From Anaspis maculata (lineage: Eukaryota > Arthropoda > Insecta > Coleoptera > Scraptiidae), in assembly GCA_949128115.1 (NCBI GenBank), contig OX421963.1, positions 80,657,635 to 80,721,634 of the forward strand: a DNA stretch of 64,000 bases, given 5' to 3'. Below the pieces are notes generated by a model. The model searched no databases, was not told the origin of the DNA, and saw only the letters and a program-made list of their open reading frames with translations. Both the position numbers and the translations under genes were made by a program. Positions 46,711 to 58,600 of the stretch are shown one piece after another (position 1 is the stretch's first letter; every line of letters begins with the position of its first letter).

Positions 46711-49700
46711 TTAATTCGTCATGTAACGGGTCACGGTTCTCAAAGCGTACAGCAGCTCGGCCTGCATTCTGGCCTCGAGGACCATCAGGTTCACGTGGAC
46801 CTGAAACAAACGAAACCTATTAGCCAAGGCGGACGAACGTATGAGACAGGCATGCAACTTATTTGGAAGGCAACCCAAACCCAACAGTGGTTTTAGACAA
46901 GAAAAAATAGAGCAAATGGATTACAAGCGATCATGCCAGCAGAGGCTTGTGGGAAGAATCTGGTGAGCAATGGGTGTATGGCGCGAACCATTTATGGCGC
47001 GATGTGACGGAGAAAAAGTGTCTACCCTGACCGGGACTCGAACCCGGGTCTTCCATTTGCCGGATGGATACTCTGACCACTAAGCTATCGGGGAGACAAC
47101 AGTTCCTCCGCCACATGCCCATATGAGAGCCGCCACAGGTGGATCAAAATAGAATTGATATGAAGCTAAGTGTCTTCTGACCCGCAGGTTGCAAAGTCTT
47201 GTGTAGCTTTGCCAAAAATGACAACAAAGCGAAATGAAGTACTGTAAATACACAAACAGAAACCCTACCTTTTCGCTGTGTTTGAATTCCCTGAGGACTC
47301 TGTCGTAGTCCTTTTTGGTGACGCGCTCCGGATAGCAGCAGGCGCTCTTGATGAACGTCTTGAGCGACCTTTCGAGCAGATGGTTGATCTCGCCGTAGTC
47401 GTAGTCATCGTGGCGGATGCCCAGAAGACACTGGATGTAGTTCCAGATGGCGCGGCGGAAGCGCGAAGTGTCCACGTCCGTCCTGCCGCCCATGGTGTAG
47501 TACGTCAGGGACTGCGCGGTCTTGAACTTGTCGTCCAGCAGGTTTCCTACGTCGTTGTACAGTCTGAAATCGTAAAAAGGCGAAATTGAAATTTGGTTAC
47601 AGATTTAGGCACGTTGTTAGATCCTATCAACTGGACTGTGGCAACAAAGAAAAAGAATGAAGACAGACCTAGGTACTAGAAACGAGAAGATTCGATCTGT
47701 ATAATTTCGGAAGACTGGACTAAAAAAACGCTATATAATAAAGTTGATAAGATAAAAGACTGGTAGAAAGGAAGAAAATCGTGGAGTGAAGACTGACATG
47801 AAAAGAAAATAGCAAACATAGGTAGACTGATATCAGATCAAATAACGGAAGTCTTATAATCAGAAGTCTTGGACTAGGGAACTGTAAAAACCAAGAGATT
47901 GAAGAAAATTGACTAACCAAGGAAAATAATATGACTAAGAAGAGTAATGACTAAATTGGACGGAGTACTGAACAAGAAGGTTGAAAAACTTGACTAGAAT
48001 AATGAATGTTGCAGAGAACATTAGCCCATCCCAGGAGAAGAAAATTGTGACTGGGAAATACCAGACACCTGGAAATTGTGACCAGGAAACACTAAATAGA
48101 AAGAAAATAGCCTGTAGCGGAAGACTGCATTGAAAAATGAGGAGTTCACCAGGGCTATGATAGTTGTAAAACTAGACTGAACAAATCATATTGGGCAAGA
48201 ACAAGAAACTTGAAGCAAAGACCGAGAAACGGCCGGACCAAAAGCTTCTGAGGACCGCAAGGGCGATTGCTGGAAGCGACCAAACCGGCTTACCTGTTGA
48301 CTAACGAATATCCGTGGTCGTTCCACGAATAGTCCTGCACTCTGAACGTGGGAAAGTCGGTCTGCTCGTCCCTCTTGGCGAAGTCCTGGTAGCCGAACTT
48401 TTCATCCTCGACGAAACATCCGATGTCCGCCGGCGTTTCCTGGCGTTCGGCCCCGACCAGGCCCAGTTCCGCCGATTGCGTCTCGATGTTTTCGAAACGC
48501 TTGGCCAATTCCACGGGAGTGCACTCTTCGTTCTGTTCGGAGAGCGTCTTCATGCGCTGCATGATGGTGCTGATGGCCACTTCCGGTTCCGTTGGCGATG
48601 GAGGACAAACCGGGGTTGATGAGCCGTTCTTCCAGTCTGCAATGACGAGACACACACACACATGTTATTAGTATTCTTAAATTGCACTCTGGAATCGGCA
48701 GGGGCAGCCGAACTATATATAATTTTCAGGATTACGTCCGCTTGTAGTAATCATCGTGATCATTGCGTTGCATTCATCATTGTTGTAATAATTGTGGTCG
48801 TCAATAAGAGACAAAATGGGTTTTTATTTCGATCAGGTCTGAGAACTTGAGTGCTCTAGTGAGCGCATAAAGGGAAAAAGCTAAAACTGACCTTGTTTTA
48901 TATCGACAGTTGGTATATCTTTGGGATTGCTAATTTTGCCGCCGGGATGGTGGTGGCCGTTGCTCGTGTGGCCGCTGGCGTGTCCCACCGACGGGATCTC
49001 GCCCGGCATCTGGTACTTGTACCCGCCGGCCTGGTCCACTTCCTGGTTCACGCCGCAAGCGAAGACGAAAGAGCACAGCGAGTGGAAATGGGTCAGTATG
49101 ACGATGGCATGGATGACTTCCGCCAGAGACCAGCTGTCTTTACCCTTGGTCAGTTTCTGCAACGAAACATCAACAATAAACAACTCCGTTTGGATTTTAA
49201 TGCACGGCGTGGGTTTGCGATTCGTAAGAAAGAAAAAACAAAAATGTCAATGACGCTTTGCCGCCGCTTACGAGCAACATAAGCGTTAGTTATTAGTGAG
49301 TAGGTTTTAAATGTCATTGGGACACATCCACTCAAGTAGGTATAATAAAAACCTAAGTGCATGATTGAGCAATGAGAATAATAATAGCAAATACGAACCT
49401 CAATGTGAGACGGGTTCAACTGCCACGGCCTGTGGGCCAGGATCTTGTTGATGTCGTACAAGTTCTTCAGCTTTGGTGGTATCGAGCTCAGGCCCTTCAG
49501 CCAACTGTGATCGCCGCCGAGCAAGAGGAACTCTTGCTTCTGCAGGTTTATCAGGTAACCGCACTGATGTCGTCCGGCGGCCTGGAAAACAGAAGCAATT
49601 TTTATTTGTTGTATACTTTACATTTCTGAGTTCATTGCGTTCCACCACCCTTTCCCAGCTCAAGCCAACCTATGCATCTCCTCGAAAGTAGAGTATCCAC

Positions 49701-51319
49701 ATCGTTAACTATCCGTCAACATTTTACTCCTAGTATCTTCGCTTTTAGTATGTCACGAACTTCGGTTCAAGTACTTGATTGGTTTCACCATTCTAGACCA
49801 CTCGAGATGGGTTATTACGAATGATACAGACAAGTTGGCTTTTGATATTACTCAAGATCTGCGATTTCAACTTTTGGTCACCGGCCATATCGGTCGCGCT
49901 ATCGATTCCAGGAACTTTTTAATTGCTCATATAACAGCCTGTGTCTGTGACAGAATACCTCCATTCGGCTCACATCAAACGACGATTTACCTTGACCAAA
50001 TATCGTCCCTTGCCAGGCAGAGTATCGTGAGCGACATTTCGTAAATTCAACAGGAGAGGCAGAAACATTATATACCTACCAAGGTAGAGAAAGTACTATT
50101 ATGGCTGAGGCTGAGACGCCAGATCAATATTTTTTATCGTGGTTTATAAAAAAAATTCTAATAGCAAAGCGACATCGCGATTGCAGGAATAGGTTAATAA
50201 TAAGGTACTTCAGGCTAGTAGTACAAAAAGGGATGTATCATGTAACCGAGATGCCACAAACATTGATTTTTGCGAGATTTCGAAAAAGTCACTTTTTTGA
50301 AGGATATCAACTTTTTTGTTGAGGAAAATTTTTCCAAACTGTAAAAACTTCATAAAAGCGTTTTTTTAAAGCAGGATGAGATAAATTTATTGAACAAATC
50401 CTAACTCTGCTAAATTTTGAGATATGAAGCGCAACTTTCTTAATTTGAATAAAAATCATTAAGCGGAATTGAATTTTTGTATGAGTCTGCAGCTCAGTCT
50501 GCGGCAAGAAGTGCATGAAGGAAGTTTTACAGTTTGCAAAATATTCACAAACAAAAAAGTTATAACACCTTTTCGAAATATGTCGAAAGCTCGGTCAAAA
50601 GTAAATTTTCGCTAATATCTCGATCAGAACACCTCGGTCAGTTTTTCTCTATCTGACTTAGATGTAGGAAACAGCCGAAATCAAGCAATTTAGGACAACC
50701 TGTACTTTGGCGTCATCTGGACGGGCGGTATAAAAAAGTTAGCATAGCGTATCTATCTATGAATGTTCAATCAAAGATAAAAATCTAAAAACTGACAAAT
50801 TTGGACTTTATATACTTTGCCTCTGGAGTACAGGAACTACTAACAGGATATAGTAGTCCTTATCATTCAATTTCCATGTTTCGTTCCTAATTTGGTGTAA
50901 TTTTTTGTGAGATTTTTTTAAAATTTTTCCCCTGAGTTTCTAACATCTACTACTGTCATATTATTTTGTTAAAGTTTAATCAAATTAATAACTCACTAAT
51001 TCGGGCTTTTTTAACGGCAATTTGCTGCTGACAAAAACGAACCAAATCCCGCGGACACCGATGTTTCGGCATCACATGCCTCCTCGCTCAGCGCGACTAT
51101 TACGTTTTTATTCATGTTCAGAATTAAGAAATAACTTGATGAACTTACCATGATGGCAATGTAATGCCTGTAGTGAAACGGCAGCGGTCCATCTCCGCGG
51201 AGTATGAAGTTCTGAGTCTTGAGAAAGTGGTCCAAATACGAGGTGTGATACCCCATTACCTGACTCACATGGTCCAGTCTGTTGGTTTGGAGGAAGGCAT
51301 CCACGAAGAGGTTGTTCGT
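46711..51319 (-). CDS. Sesn: Sestrin, partial (5' exon or exons not found)
   Basis: Exons 51319-51149, 49581-49399, 49156-48892, 48636-48294, 47563-47269 and 46800-46711, on the minus strand, join in frame (phases 0, 0, 1, 2, 0) to 448 residues ending in TAA. Sestrins are stress-induced cytosolic proteins that restrain TORC1 through GATOR2. Exon 51319 encodes [12 protein letters not shown] and [13 protein letters not shown]; the next starts [13 protein letters not shown]; later [23 protein letters not shown] and the C-terminal [15 protein letters not shown] are diagnostic. The Cys and Tyr aligned with SESN2 C125 and Y127 are kept, but the His at +7 is Gln. The position aligned with the SESN2 leucine-pocket W444 is Leu. 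A Gly/His-rich loop ([11 protein letters not shown]) lies at the end of the third exon. The first visible exon starts mid-protein after a good acceptor, so the initiator lies above 51319. Confidence 0.92.
46930..47100 (-). mobile_element. tRNA-derived SINE in the last Sestrin intron
   Basis: On the minus strand from about 47095, the sequence has an A box (tagcttagtggtcagag) and a B box (ggttcgagtcc) with the spacing of a tRNA, including a T arm ccgggttcgagtcccgg. The acceptor stem has two mismatches and position 33 is C, so it is not a working tRNA. Non-tRNA sequence continues to about 46930. This is the structure of a SINE head and body. Confidence 0.65.
49582..51148. other. Large Sestrin intron, repeat-derived in part
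   Basis: No exon is seen. About 50530-50760 has the wording of dispersed insect repeats. The 89-codon frame at 49775-50044 shows no known motif. Confidence 0.35.
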
Positions 51320-53126
51320 CTGCAATAAAAAATAAAAACGTCAATTTTTATTTTCAGAGGACTAACTATTACGAAACGTCAACATTTTCAGTATGCAAAA
51401 CAAGTTTTCAATGTGGAATTATTTGCATTTACATAATTTATACGCGTTTAGCGTGGTGTGATGTGATATTGCATTAGTATAACGCTCACCCATCCAGCTA
51501 GGCGCACACGTGTATAGTTTATTATATTGTTTACTACCAAAAATGTATGCTAAATGAAAAAATCTCGTTTTGGCTCCGTTTTCACCAATGTGACTTATCG
51601 CAGCGCCAAGTTTTTTCTAGTCGAATTTCTCCGTCTACAATAAACAAACAATACAAATTCTTACACTTGACTAATTAGTACGCTAACGCTAATTGTAAGT
51701 GATAAGGCTGTCACAACGCACTATAGCGCATAAATCAGGCGTTATCGCAAGTACCTTAGACACAAAGACAAAACCATTTCCTACCGCACACGCTTCTTTT
51801 ATGTATATTTAGTATAATACGGAAGTAGAGGTACATAAACAAAAACCAGAAAAACCATGATTTGGCCCGAACGCGAAGCTTCGGAGCACTAAGCTACCGA
51901 GCAGAGTATTATTATAGTAGTTATTAATATTATTGCAGGTGCTATGTGCGTGTTTATTTGGTAAATAAATAGCCCGGCGTACATGTGATGTAATTGGGTT
52001 GAGCCGATTAACGACCGATTAACTAAACATAAACACAAAAGCAGCGCGCGCGCGTTTAAATTATTTTTAAAGAGAACGCGAATTGTCACGAAATGTGCTT
52101 TGTGCCCAACAATGAGCCCCGTTTATTTCGGAAGCGATCCCTGAATAAAACCCGTCTGACTCACGGAACCAAATCCCCTTTGTCTTGTAGGTATAAGGCT
52201 CGGGCCCACAGCGCTGAAGTAATCTTTCATTATTATGAGTGGTTTCAAACGGATCGGAGTTGGGCCTAAACATGATGAAAATGACATTATTGTAAGAAAA
52301 ACTGCTGCCCAACCCAATTTTTATTTGCCGGAACTGCACATTTGTTGTTTTAAATGTCACAGTGTTACGTAATGTGATTATCGAAGCTTCAACTTAATTA
52401 ATTTAATGGTAATTAAGGTAATTCAGTGTTTGTTAATTACTTTTGTCCTAATGAATTGCAACCGTGATTAGCATCGATACTTGAACAGGTACCTAAAATG
52501 CATGGAGAAAAAATAGTATACAAAGCGCTGGACAGCAAAACTTTTTTGTTTGGAAATTAATACCCCGGCATGAAAAACTAATGAGGCCATGGATAACCGA
52601 CACAAAGCCACCACACATACAACAAAGCTCCGTGGAAGAAGAGAGCGCATATACACGGGAATTAGTAAAAGTTACGCGTAAAGTTTTTATTGTGCCCCCA
52701 TACCTGCGGAAAACCATAAATAAAAAAGGGCTTTCAGGTAATAACGCTTGTGAGCTTTATGTCCCCACCGAAGGGCCCAAAGTTCGAAGCCATTACGCGG
52801 CCAGTATAGAGGAACAGGGCACGGCAGAGGAATTTTTATTTATCTCGTCTCGCGGGCATATATCTAAAACGTTCGTTTTTTTTAGTACGGGCACGAGGAC
52901 CAAGGGACACACCGTTCACCTTGAAACTGTAGGTCATTATCTCTTAAAATAATAATAAGATATCTAAGCAAGTAATGTCTTGACCAGACCTGGCTGGCTT
53001 GGCTACAAAGAGTGTTGTGCTGTTATAGATATGAATGAGTCTTTTTAAAACTGAAACTAGTCACTAGCAGTAGATAATTATGTCGTAGTTCGGCCGGAAG
53101 AACGGTCGAAAAAGTGCTTCGTGTAA
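51320..53126. other. Upstream of visible Sestrin exons, no exon identified
   Basis: The missing Sestrin 5' exon(s) must lie upstream on the minus strand. I found no convincing candidate. A 123-codon plus frame at 52581-52952 has no family resemblance. Confidence 0.3.
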
Positions 53127-53614
53127 GAGCCCGTCTACAATGATCGCAGAACTTGAGCAACGCAACAGACTGACCAATAGGGAAGTTCCCGTCCACTGTC
53201 GCACGCTAGGGCGCATGTTCAGATCACCCATATGGCCGACTGTCAAAAATCCTCGGACAAATGACAAGAGTGAAGTTAAGTTTGCGCATTTCTCAGTAGA
53301 TGGCGCTTGTGTCGACAAAAACGTATCGCGAGTCACTGAAACAACCACCAAACGCACAATGCTTGTTTGCTCCACACGAACCTTCGATTTCTTGCATTCT
53401 AACATGTTCAAACTTTCCTTGCCGCTTTTTCACTCACCACTAACCTAACAACTGTCAAGCTGCGGCTGCCGTCTGTCAAAAAACCGGCGCATATGCTTCC
53501 CTTACATAAAAATGGCAGAACTACCCTATAGGGAGGGCTCTTTTTGAGCTTTACATGTGCCTGATTGGTCAGCATCTTGCGTTGCTTCGTTCTGCGATCA
53601 TTGTGGATGGGCTC
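53127..53614. mobile_element. 488-bp MITE with about 52-base inverted ends
   Basis: gagcccgtctacaatgatcg on the left and cgatcattgtggatgggctc on the right are inverted copies, with similarity continuing through gcaacgca and ctgaccaat. The interior is noncoding. Confidence 0.7.
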
Positions 53615-54168
53615 AACAGTGTATGATTTCTGAGCGAGTTTTTAGTTCACAACAAATTTTGTATTATCTAAAAAATAATTTGGAAACTTTTGAATTTCTA
53701 GTTGGATCGCGAATTTCAACAGAATTTCAATGAAAAAAATACTTTATGTGGCATACAAGGTTCATTGTTTTGTTACGTAAAGATTAGTTTGTTTTGAATC
53801 TCGCTTATTCCAAGTATTCAAGTGAAGAAGCGTGGGACTTGCCGAATTTATCAGTGTAGATAGTAGAGCACGTAAAATTTGATAAAGACCTAATAATGTT
53901 GTCAGTTGTCACGTGCAAACTTATTTTTGTTGAGTCAATTTTACTTTTAAATACAGTTGTATAGAGCGCGAGCTATGCCGCCGGCCGATATCTAGCACTT
54001 TGCACCGAAAACTACCACAACAGCTTCTCGCTAATAAAAAAAATAACATTCAAACCTGTCAGAATACCATTTTGAATCACCAAAATCTGTCAAAGTGGCA
54101 TTTCAAATCCTCCAAGATTTAAAGCATTGAAACCTGTCACTTGATATGTCACTTCAAATCTTATCAAA

Positions 54169-54539
54169 TGGGAGGGGGCAAATATGTACTGACAGTTTTT
54201 CAGAGGGCGCTGGTAAGGCTGGAGTAATTCAAAACCGGCATCCAAATGCCATCAGTGTCAAAGTTGTCAAATTGATTTCATCAATGTACCTGTCACATGC
54301 CTGTCATTGTTAAAGAGGTAAGAAATAGAAATTCCACAAACGTCGCATTGACCGTATTTTTTTTGAAATTTAGCTGGAAACGTTTTATTCGGTTCACGAT
54401 GACATCATTACGATAGCACGCAGCTGCCTACATGGCACAAGTAAGACGAATTCCAGCTGTTCAATAGTAGCGCCAAATTTAAATTACTCCAGTGACTTCA
54501 GCGCCATCTGGCGAGAAAAATTTTGGTATTTGCCCCCAT
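54169..54539. mobile_element. 370-bp MITE with about 65-base inverted ends
   Basis: The left end gggagggggcaaata pairs with tatttgcccccat. Inward, agggcgctgg and ctggagtaatt pair with ccagatggcgct-type and aattactccag text. No coding frame is seen. Confidence 0.65.
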
Positions 54540-54766
54540 TGACATGTAAAACCGCTGCAATATGTCAAAATGTCAGTAAGCAAGGCCACCACTAAAATCT
54601 GTTCAACTGCCTATAAAAGGGCCAAAGTCTATTCAAATATAACTTGAAACTATTGAAATCTATGCAAAATCACTGGAAAACGCTAAAACCAATGGAAATA
54701 ATATTTCAAATTACCCAAGTCTGTCGGAGTTGCACATAACCGAAAACGCTCAGAATCTTACCGAAT

Positions 54767-55085
54767 CAGCATTTGGAACAACAACTCAAATTTTTCAACA
54801 TGTCACTTCAATCTATTGAAACCTGTCAAAATTTCAGCAGAAGAGGTTAAAATAGCACTTCGAAAAACAAACTACAATTTTTTTAGAAGGTATCATAAAG
54901 TATACAATGGGCAGGTCAGATCAGGTCAGGTCATGAAGGGTTTTCGGCAGCATTTGAAACAACAACTCAAATTTTTTTGAATGTCACTTGAATCTATTGA
55001 AACCTGTCAAAATTTCAGAAGAGGTTAAAATAGCACTTCGAAAGTCAAACCACAATTTTGTTAGAAAGTATCAAAGTATCCAATG
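54767..55085 (+). repeat. Two tandem units of about 181-base period
   Basis: cagcatttggaacaacaact at 54767 recurs with small changes at 54948, and both continue through attgaaacctgtcaaaattt and agaggttaaaatagcacttc. The second unit is a direct, slightly diverged copy. Confidence 0.75.
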
Positions 55086-55173
55086 GTCAAGTTCATGTCT
55101 AGCGATATGGGAGCCTCCTGAGCGCCCACTTCGCATGAGCCCGACCAATGTTACACAAAACGCTGATGCTTTA

Positions 55174-55223
55174 ACAGGGACGTCATAATTTATCATTGAC
55201 AGGGACGTCATAATTTATCAATC
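55174..55223 (+). repeat. 25-base direct duplication
   Basis: acagggacgtcataatttat begins at 55174 and again at 55199, two adjacent 25-base units differing only at the last few bases. Confidence 0.85.
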
Positions 55224-55596
55224 ACTTTGGCCCGCACGGCATTCTGTTGATTCAAGTACTCTGTTTGACCTTTCTCGGTAAAATGTGGGACAGAAATGCA
55301 CTTGCACGTGTTTACTGGACCGCTTAGCGCTTAACTACGTTTGTGGTGGCTAATTTGACTGTTTCAAGCAAGAAAACTTACCATTGTTCAAATCGACAAC
55401 AATGCAACACGATGTCGAATTTCGAACCAGACTACGTATCGGTGCAGGCGCTGGAGTTTTGACAGGCAGTGACAAGCGGCTGTCAAACTTGACATTTGGC
55501 TTTAGAAATAATAGCTGCGTTCCTTTCATCATCTGAACTGAGAATTCTCACTTTAATTGCTAGTTGTGCTCTCTCCTTCTCATGCAATTCTCGATT

Positions 55597-55622
55597 TTTC
55601 TCTCTCTCTCTCTCTCTCTCTA
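55597..55622. repeat. (CT)n microsatellite
   Basis: A pure run of TC dinucleotides, about 13 units. Confidence 0.9.
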
Positions 55623-55624
55623 AC

Positions 55625-58600
55625 TGAGGTGAGATTATCTGTGATTTCCTGTAACAGGAATACAGCTAATGTGTTTTTGTAGTCCGGGCAAATTTTATTT
55701 GGTAGATTATCATCAAGCATTCACAAATTGATAATAAGCTCTTTCATTATGAACTCGATTTGAATGAGAAAACGCATTATTTCTAGTGCAAACGCTACAA
55801 ACGTCAAATTTTACAGACAGCCGTCCGAAATGTCAAACATTCTGAACTGACATATGTTATGATCAAGGATGTCTGTTATGATTATCATATGCAGAGGTTA
55901 TGGTGACAGCTGCCACCTGTGACCGCGATGTGATGTACGAGAGTCGAAATTTTCGAGTTTTTCGAATATACGAAAACGTGAATTTTCCTTAAATGAAGTC
56001 GAGCTGACTGGTTGGAGCGGCCATCAACGTCAGTGGGCCATCACATGTGATGAAGCCGAAGCGCGGCGACGGCAGTAACTGAAGAAAACGGAATGGAAAT
56101 GCCCACTGCCGTGAAACTGATATTTATATTGAGTGATTGAGCTATCACTGATTCTAACTCCAAATCGGTAAGCCCATTTGTTACGGCCAGGTCAGGCCGA
56201 GGTAGGATTTACGTCTAATTTAGTAAAATCGCGACCAATTGAAGCTATTTGTGGAGAAGCCACAGCCCGCCGTAGGTATTTTCGAGATATAAATTTCTTG
56301 CTGAAAGTGTACTAAACATAACGATAATGCTAAATATAGCGGCATAAACCTATCAGCTTGATTATCGAAATCTTAATATTCTGAGGAGCTGCTGGGTGGT
56401 CAACGCACCAAACGCTTCATTTTCGCCTGGAACATGAAAATGAGGTGAAAAATGTTATGAACGAAACGGCAGCGTGTTTTTACTATTTTTACATATCACA
56501 TACACCCGAAAAAATAACACGATGCGATACACCTGTTCCGTGCTCCATTCACGTAATGGAAAACTTTTTTTTCAAAATAAAGCTACACTCTCCACCAAAA
56601 TAGCTGAGCCGGGAGAAAAACTTCTGAGCTCTGCCGCGATGATTACGAGCATAACCAGAAGCCTTTTGGGAGATTCATCATTATCTCTACCCTGATGCTT
56701 TATTTTTAAAATACACCATTAAAAATAATCTTTTTTTAGGGAGAAAACGGCCGGTTAGCAACGGACGTGAAACAAATATACTTAGCTAGGTAACAACAGC
56801 GAGAGAAAAACGCCGGGTTATTCAATGACAATGATCTGATAATAATGTGTTTTCGAGTGCCATCGTGTCTATCTTTCTAATTACCACGCTTATCTCTGTT
56901 TAAATATGACATCAGACAACTGGTCTGAAAAAAAAATTAGAAAAGCCTCTGCAGTCTAGACACGAGGCCTGGAAAAGTAATATATGTACTTGACAGCTTG
57001 ACTTCGTGTGTCGCATTCACCTTGTAAATTACGTCAAAATAATGGTCACGTTAGATAGATATGTGAACTCTTGCTGTTTGTTAGCTTCTTTAGAAATTAA
57101 TGACAAGACTGCATGCAAATTTCATGTTTTGACCAGAGAGCAGTTATGACATATCATCTGCAAATCATATTTGGTTATATATAGTCTGGGACTAGATATT
57201 CCGCTACAGACAAAACTATCAAACCTAGTTCTTCATACCAATCGAAAATAATCGTTTCAAGAAAATTAAATTTCAAGTTGGCAATAGTGCTGTGCGATGT
57301 AGCTGCTGTTAGGGCGCTATCGCATTTGTACGGTTATCGCATTTCCCCACTTCACTTTACTTATTTATTTAAAATAAAAAAAAATCCTCATGCACACAGT
57401 TTTTTTATCATGAAGGAACCGGCATGGGTATGTGAGATAACAGAATGTGGGTCAATCGCGTTACATAAGCAAGAGCGTAATTTGTTTGTTTGAACTGTGG
57501 TCGTACTCACACATACGACTCTCAAAAAGTCTATCTTTCGCGCCGATTAGACAACGGTCAAATTTAGTTTAACGTAACGTAATAAGGCTTCTTAGTTCTT
57601 CGAACAATAGCAACCGTGAAGCCGATGACACTTAATCGTGTTTGAACTTTGAACGCGCTTCTGTTGAGCTGCCGAGCTTTTTTTTAATTGTTAGAAATCG
57701 AGAGATAGAAAATAGCGAGAGAGACTCGATACCGCAGCCTCAATTTTTTATGTAGAAATCTTTAAGAGCACAGACATTGTACTGTTATCATCATTAGTTT
57801 GATCACAATGTTTGCGGATGATGGACAGATTGGTTTAAATTGGCGATAATTAATGATACACTGGCAACACCGCAACGCACGCATCAGGGTTACGGTTCAG
57901 GATTTAAAAGGCTGACATGGACAAAACAGCTGATTTGCAACGATTTCTTGAGTTCTGCTCGCATCGTTTTCAAAATCAAAATTTTGACAAACAAGCGCCC
58001 TGCGCAGCCAAGTTTTCAATTCACTTCCGAAATTCGAAAAAGTTTTAACCGAGTAAGTTCAAAGTAAAAACGTGATTTTTCAGTTTTTGAAAGCTGTTTG
58101 AATGAAATATTAATGTCAAATGGGAATAGGAATTCAAATTTTATGACAATTGGAAATAGAACCCATGTATTCAAACCCAACCCGCACCCACACCTTTTTC
58201 TTTATTGTGTGGCCGGTTCGAACCGGATTTCGAAATTTTTGGCACCTTTTGAAACAAGACACGCGGAAATCACGCCGGCGGGATTTATGTTCCGACTAAT
58301 AATAATACACGCACCGCACACAATTTAAAAGATAGCTTGATGGGATGTTTAACATCACGAGCGTTGACACAAACCAGAGAGCGAGGAAGATGAGCGTGCG
58401 ATGAGCACATGTCCGGACGTATGCACATAAACATATCCACTAAAAACTTTCAAATTACAACAAACACGAGATAATTAAAAAATTAGGTTTCCGGCGGCGC
58501 CAGCAAAATTCTGTACCCATATATCGGGTGTTTTTTTGGAATTGTGAATTGCAGTTAGCTGTGAAAGTGAAAAAGTGTCTCCGCGACTTGATTCCAATCG

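Noticed and set aside
47022..47095. Functional tRNA gene (anticodon GGC by position)
   Set aside because: Two acceptor-stem mismatches, C instead of T before the anticodon, and a SINE-like body downstream.
52581..52952. 123-codon plus-strand frame
   Set aside because: No family resemblance and no supporting splice or poly(A) context.
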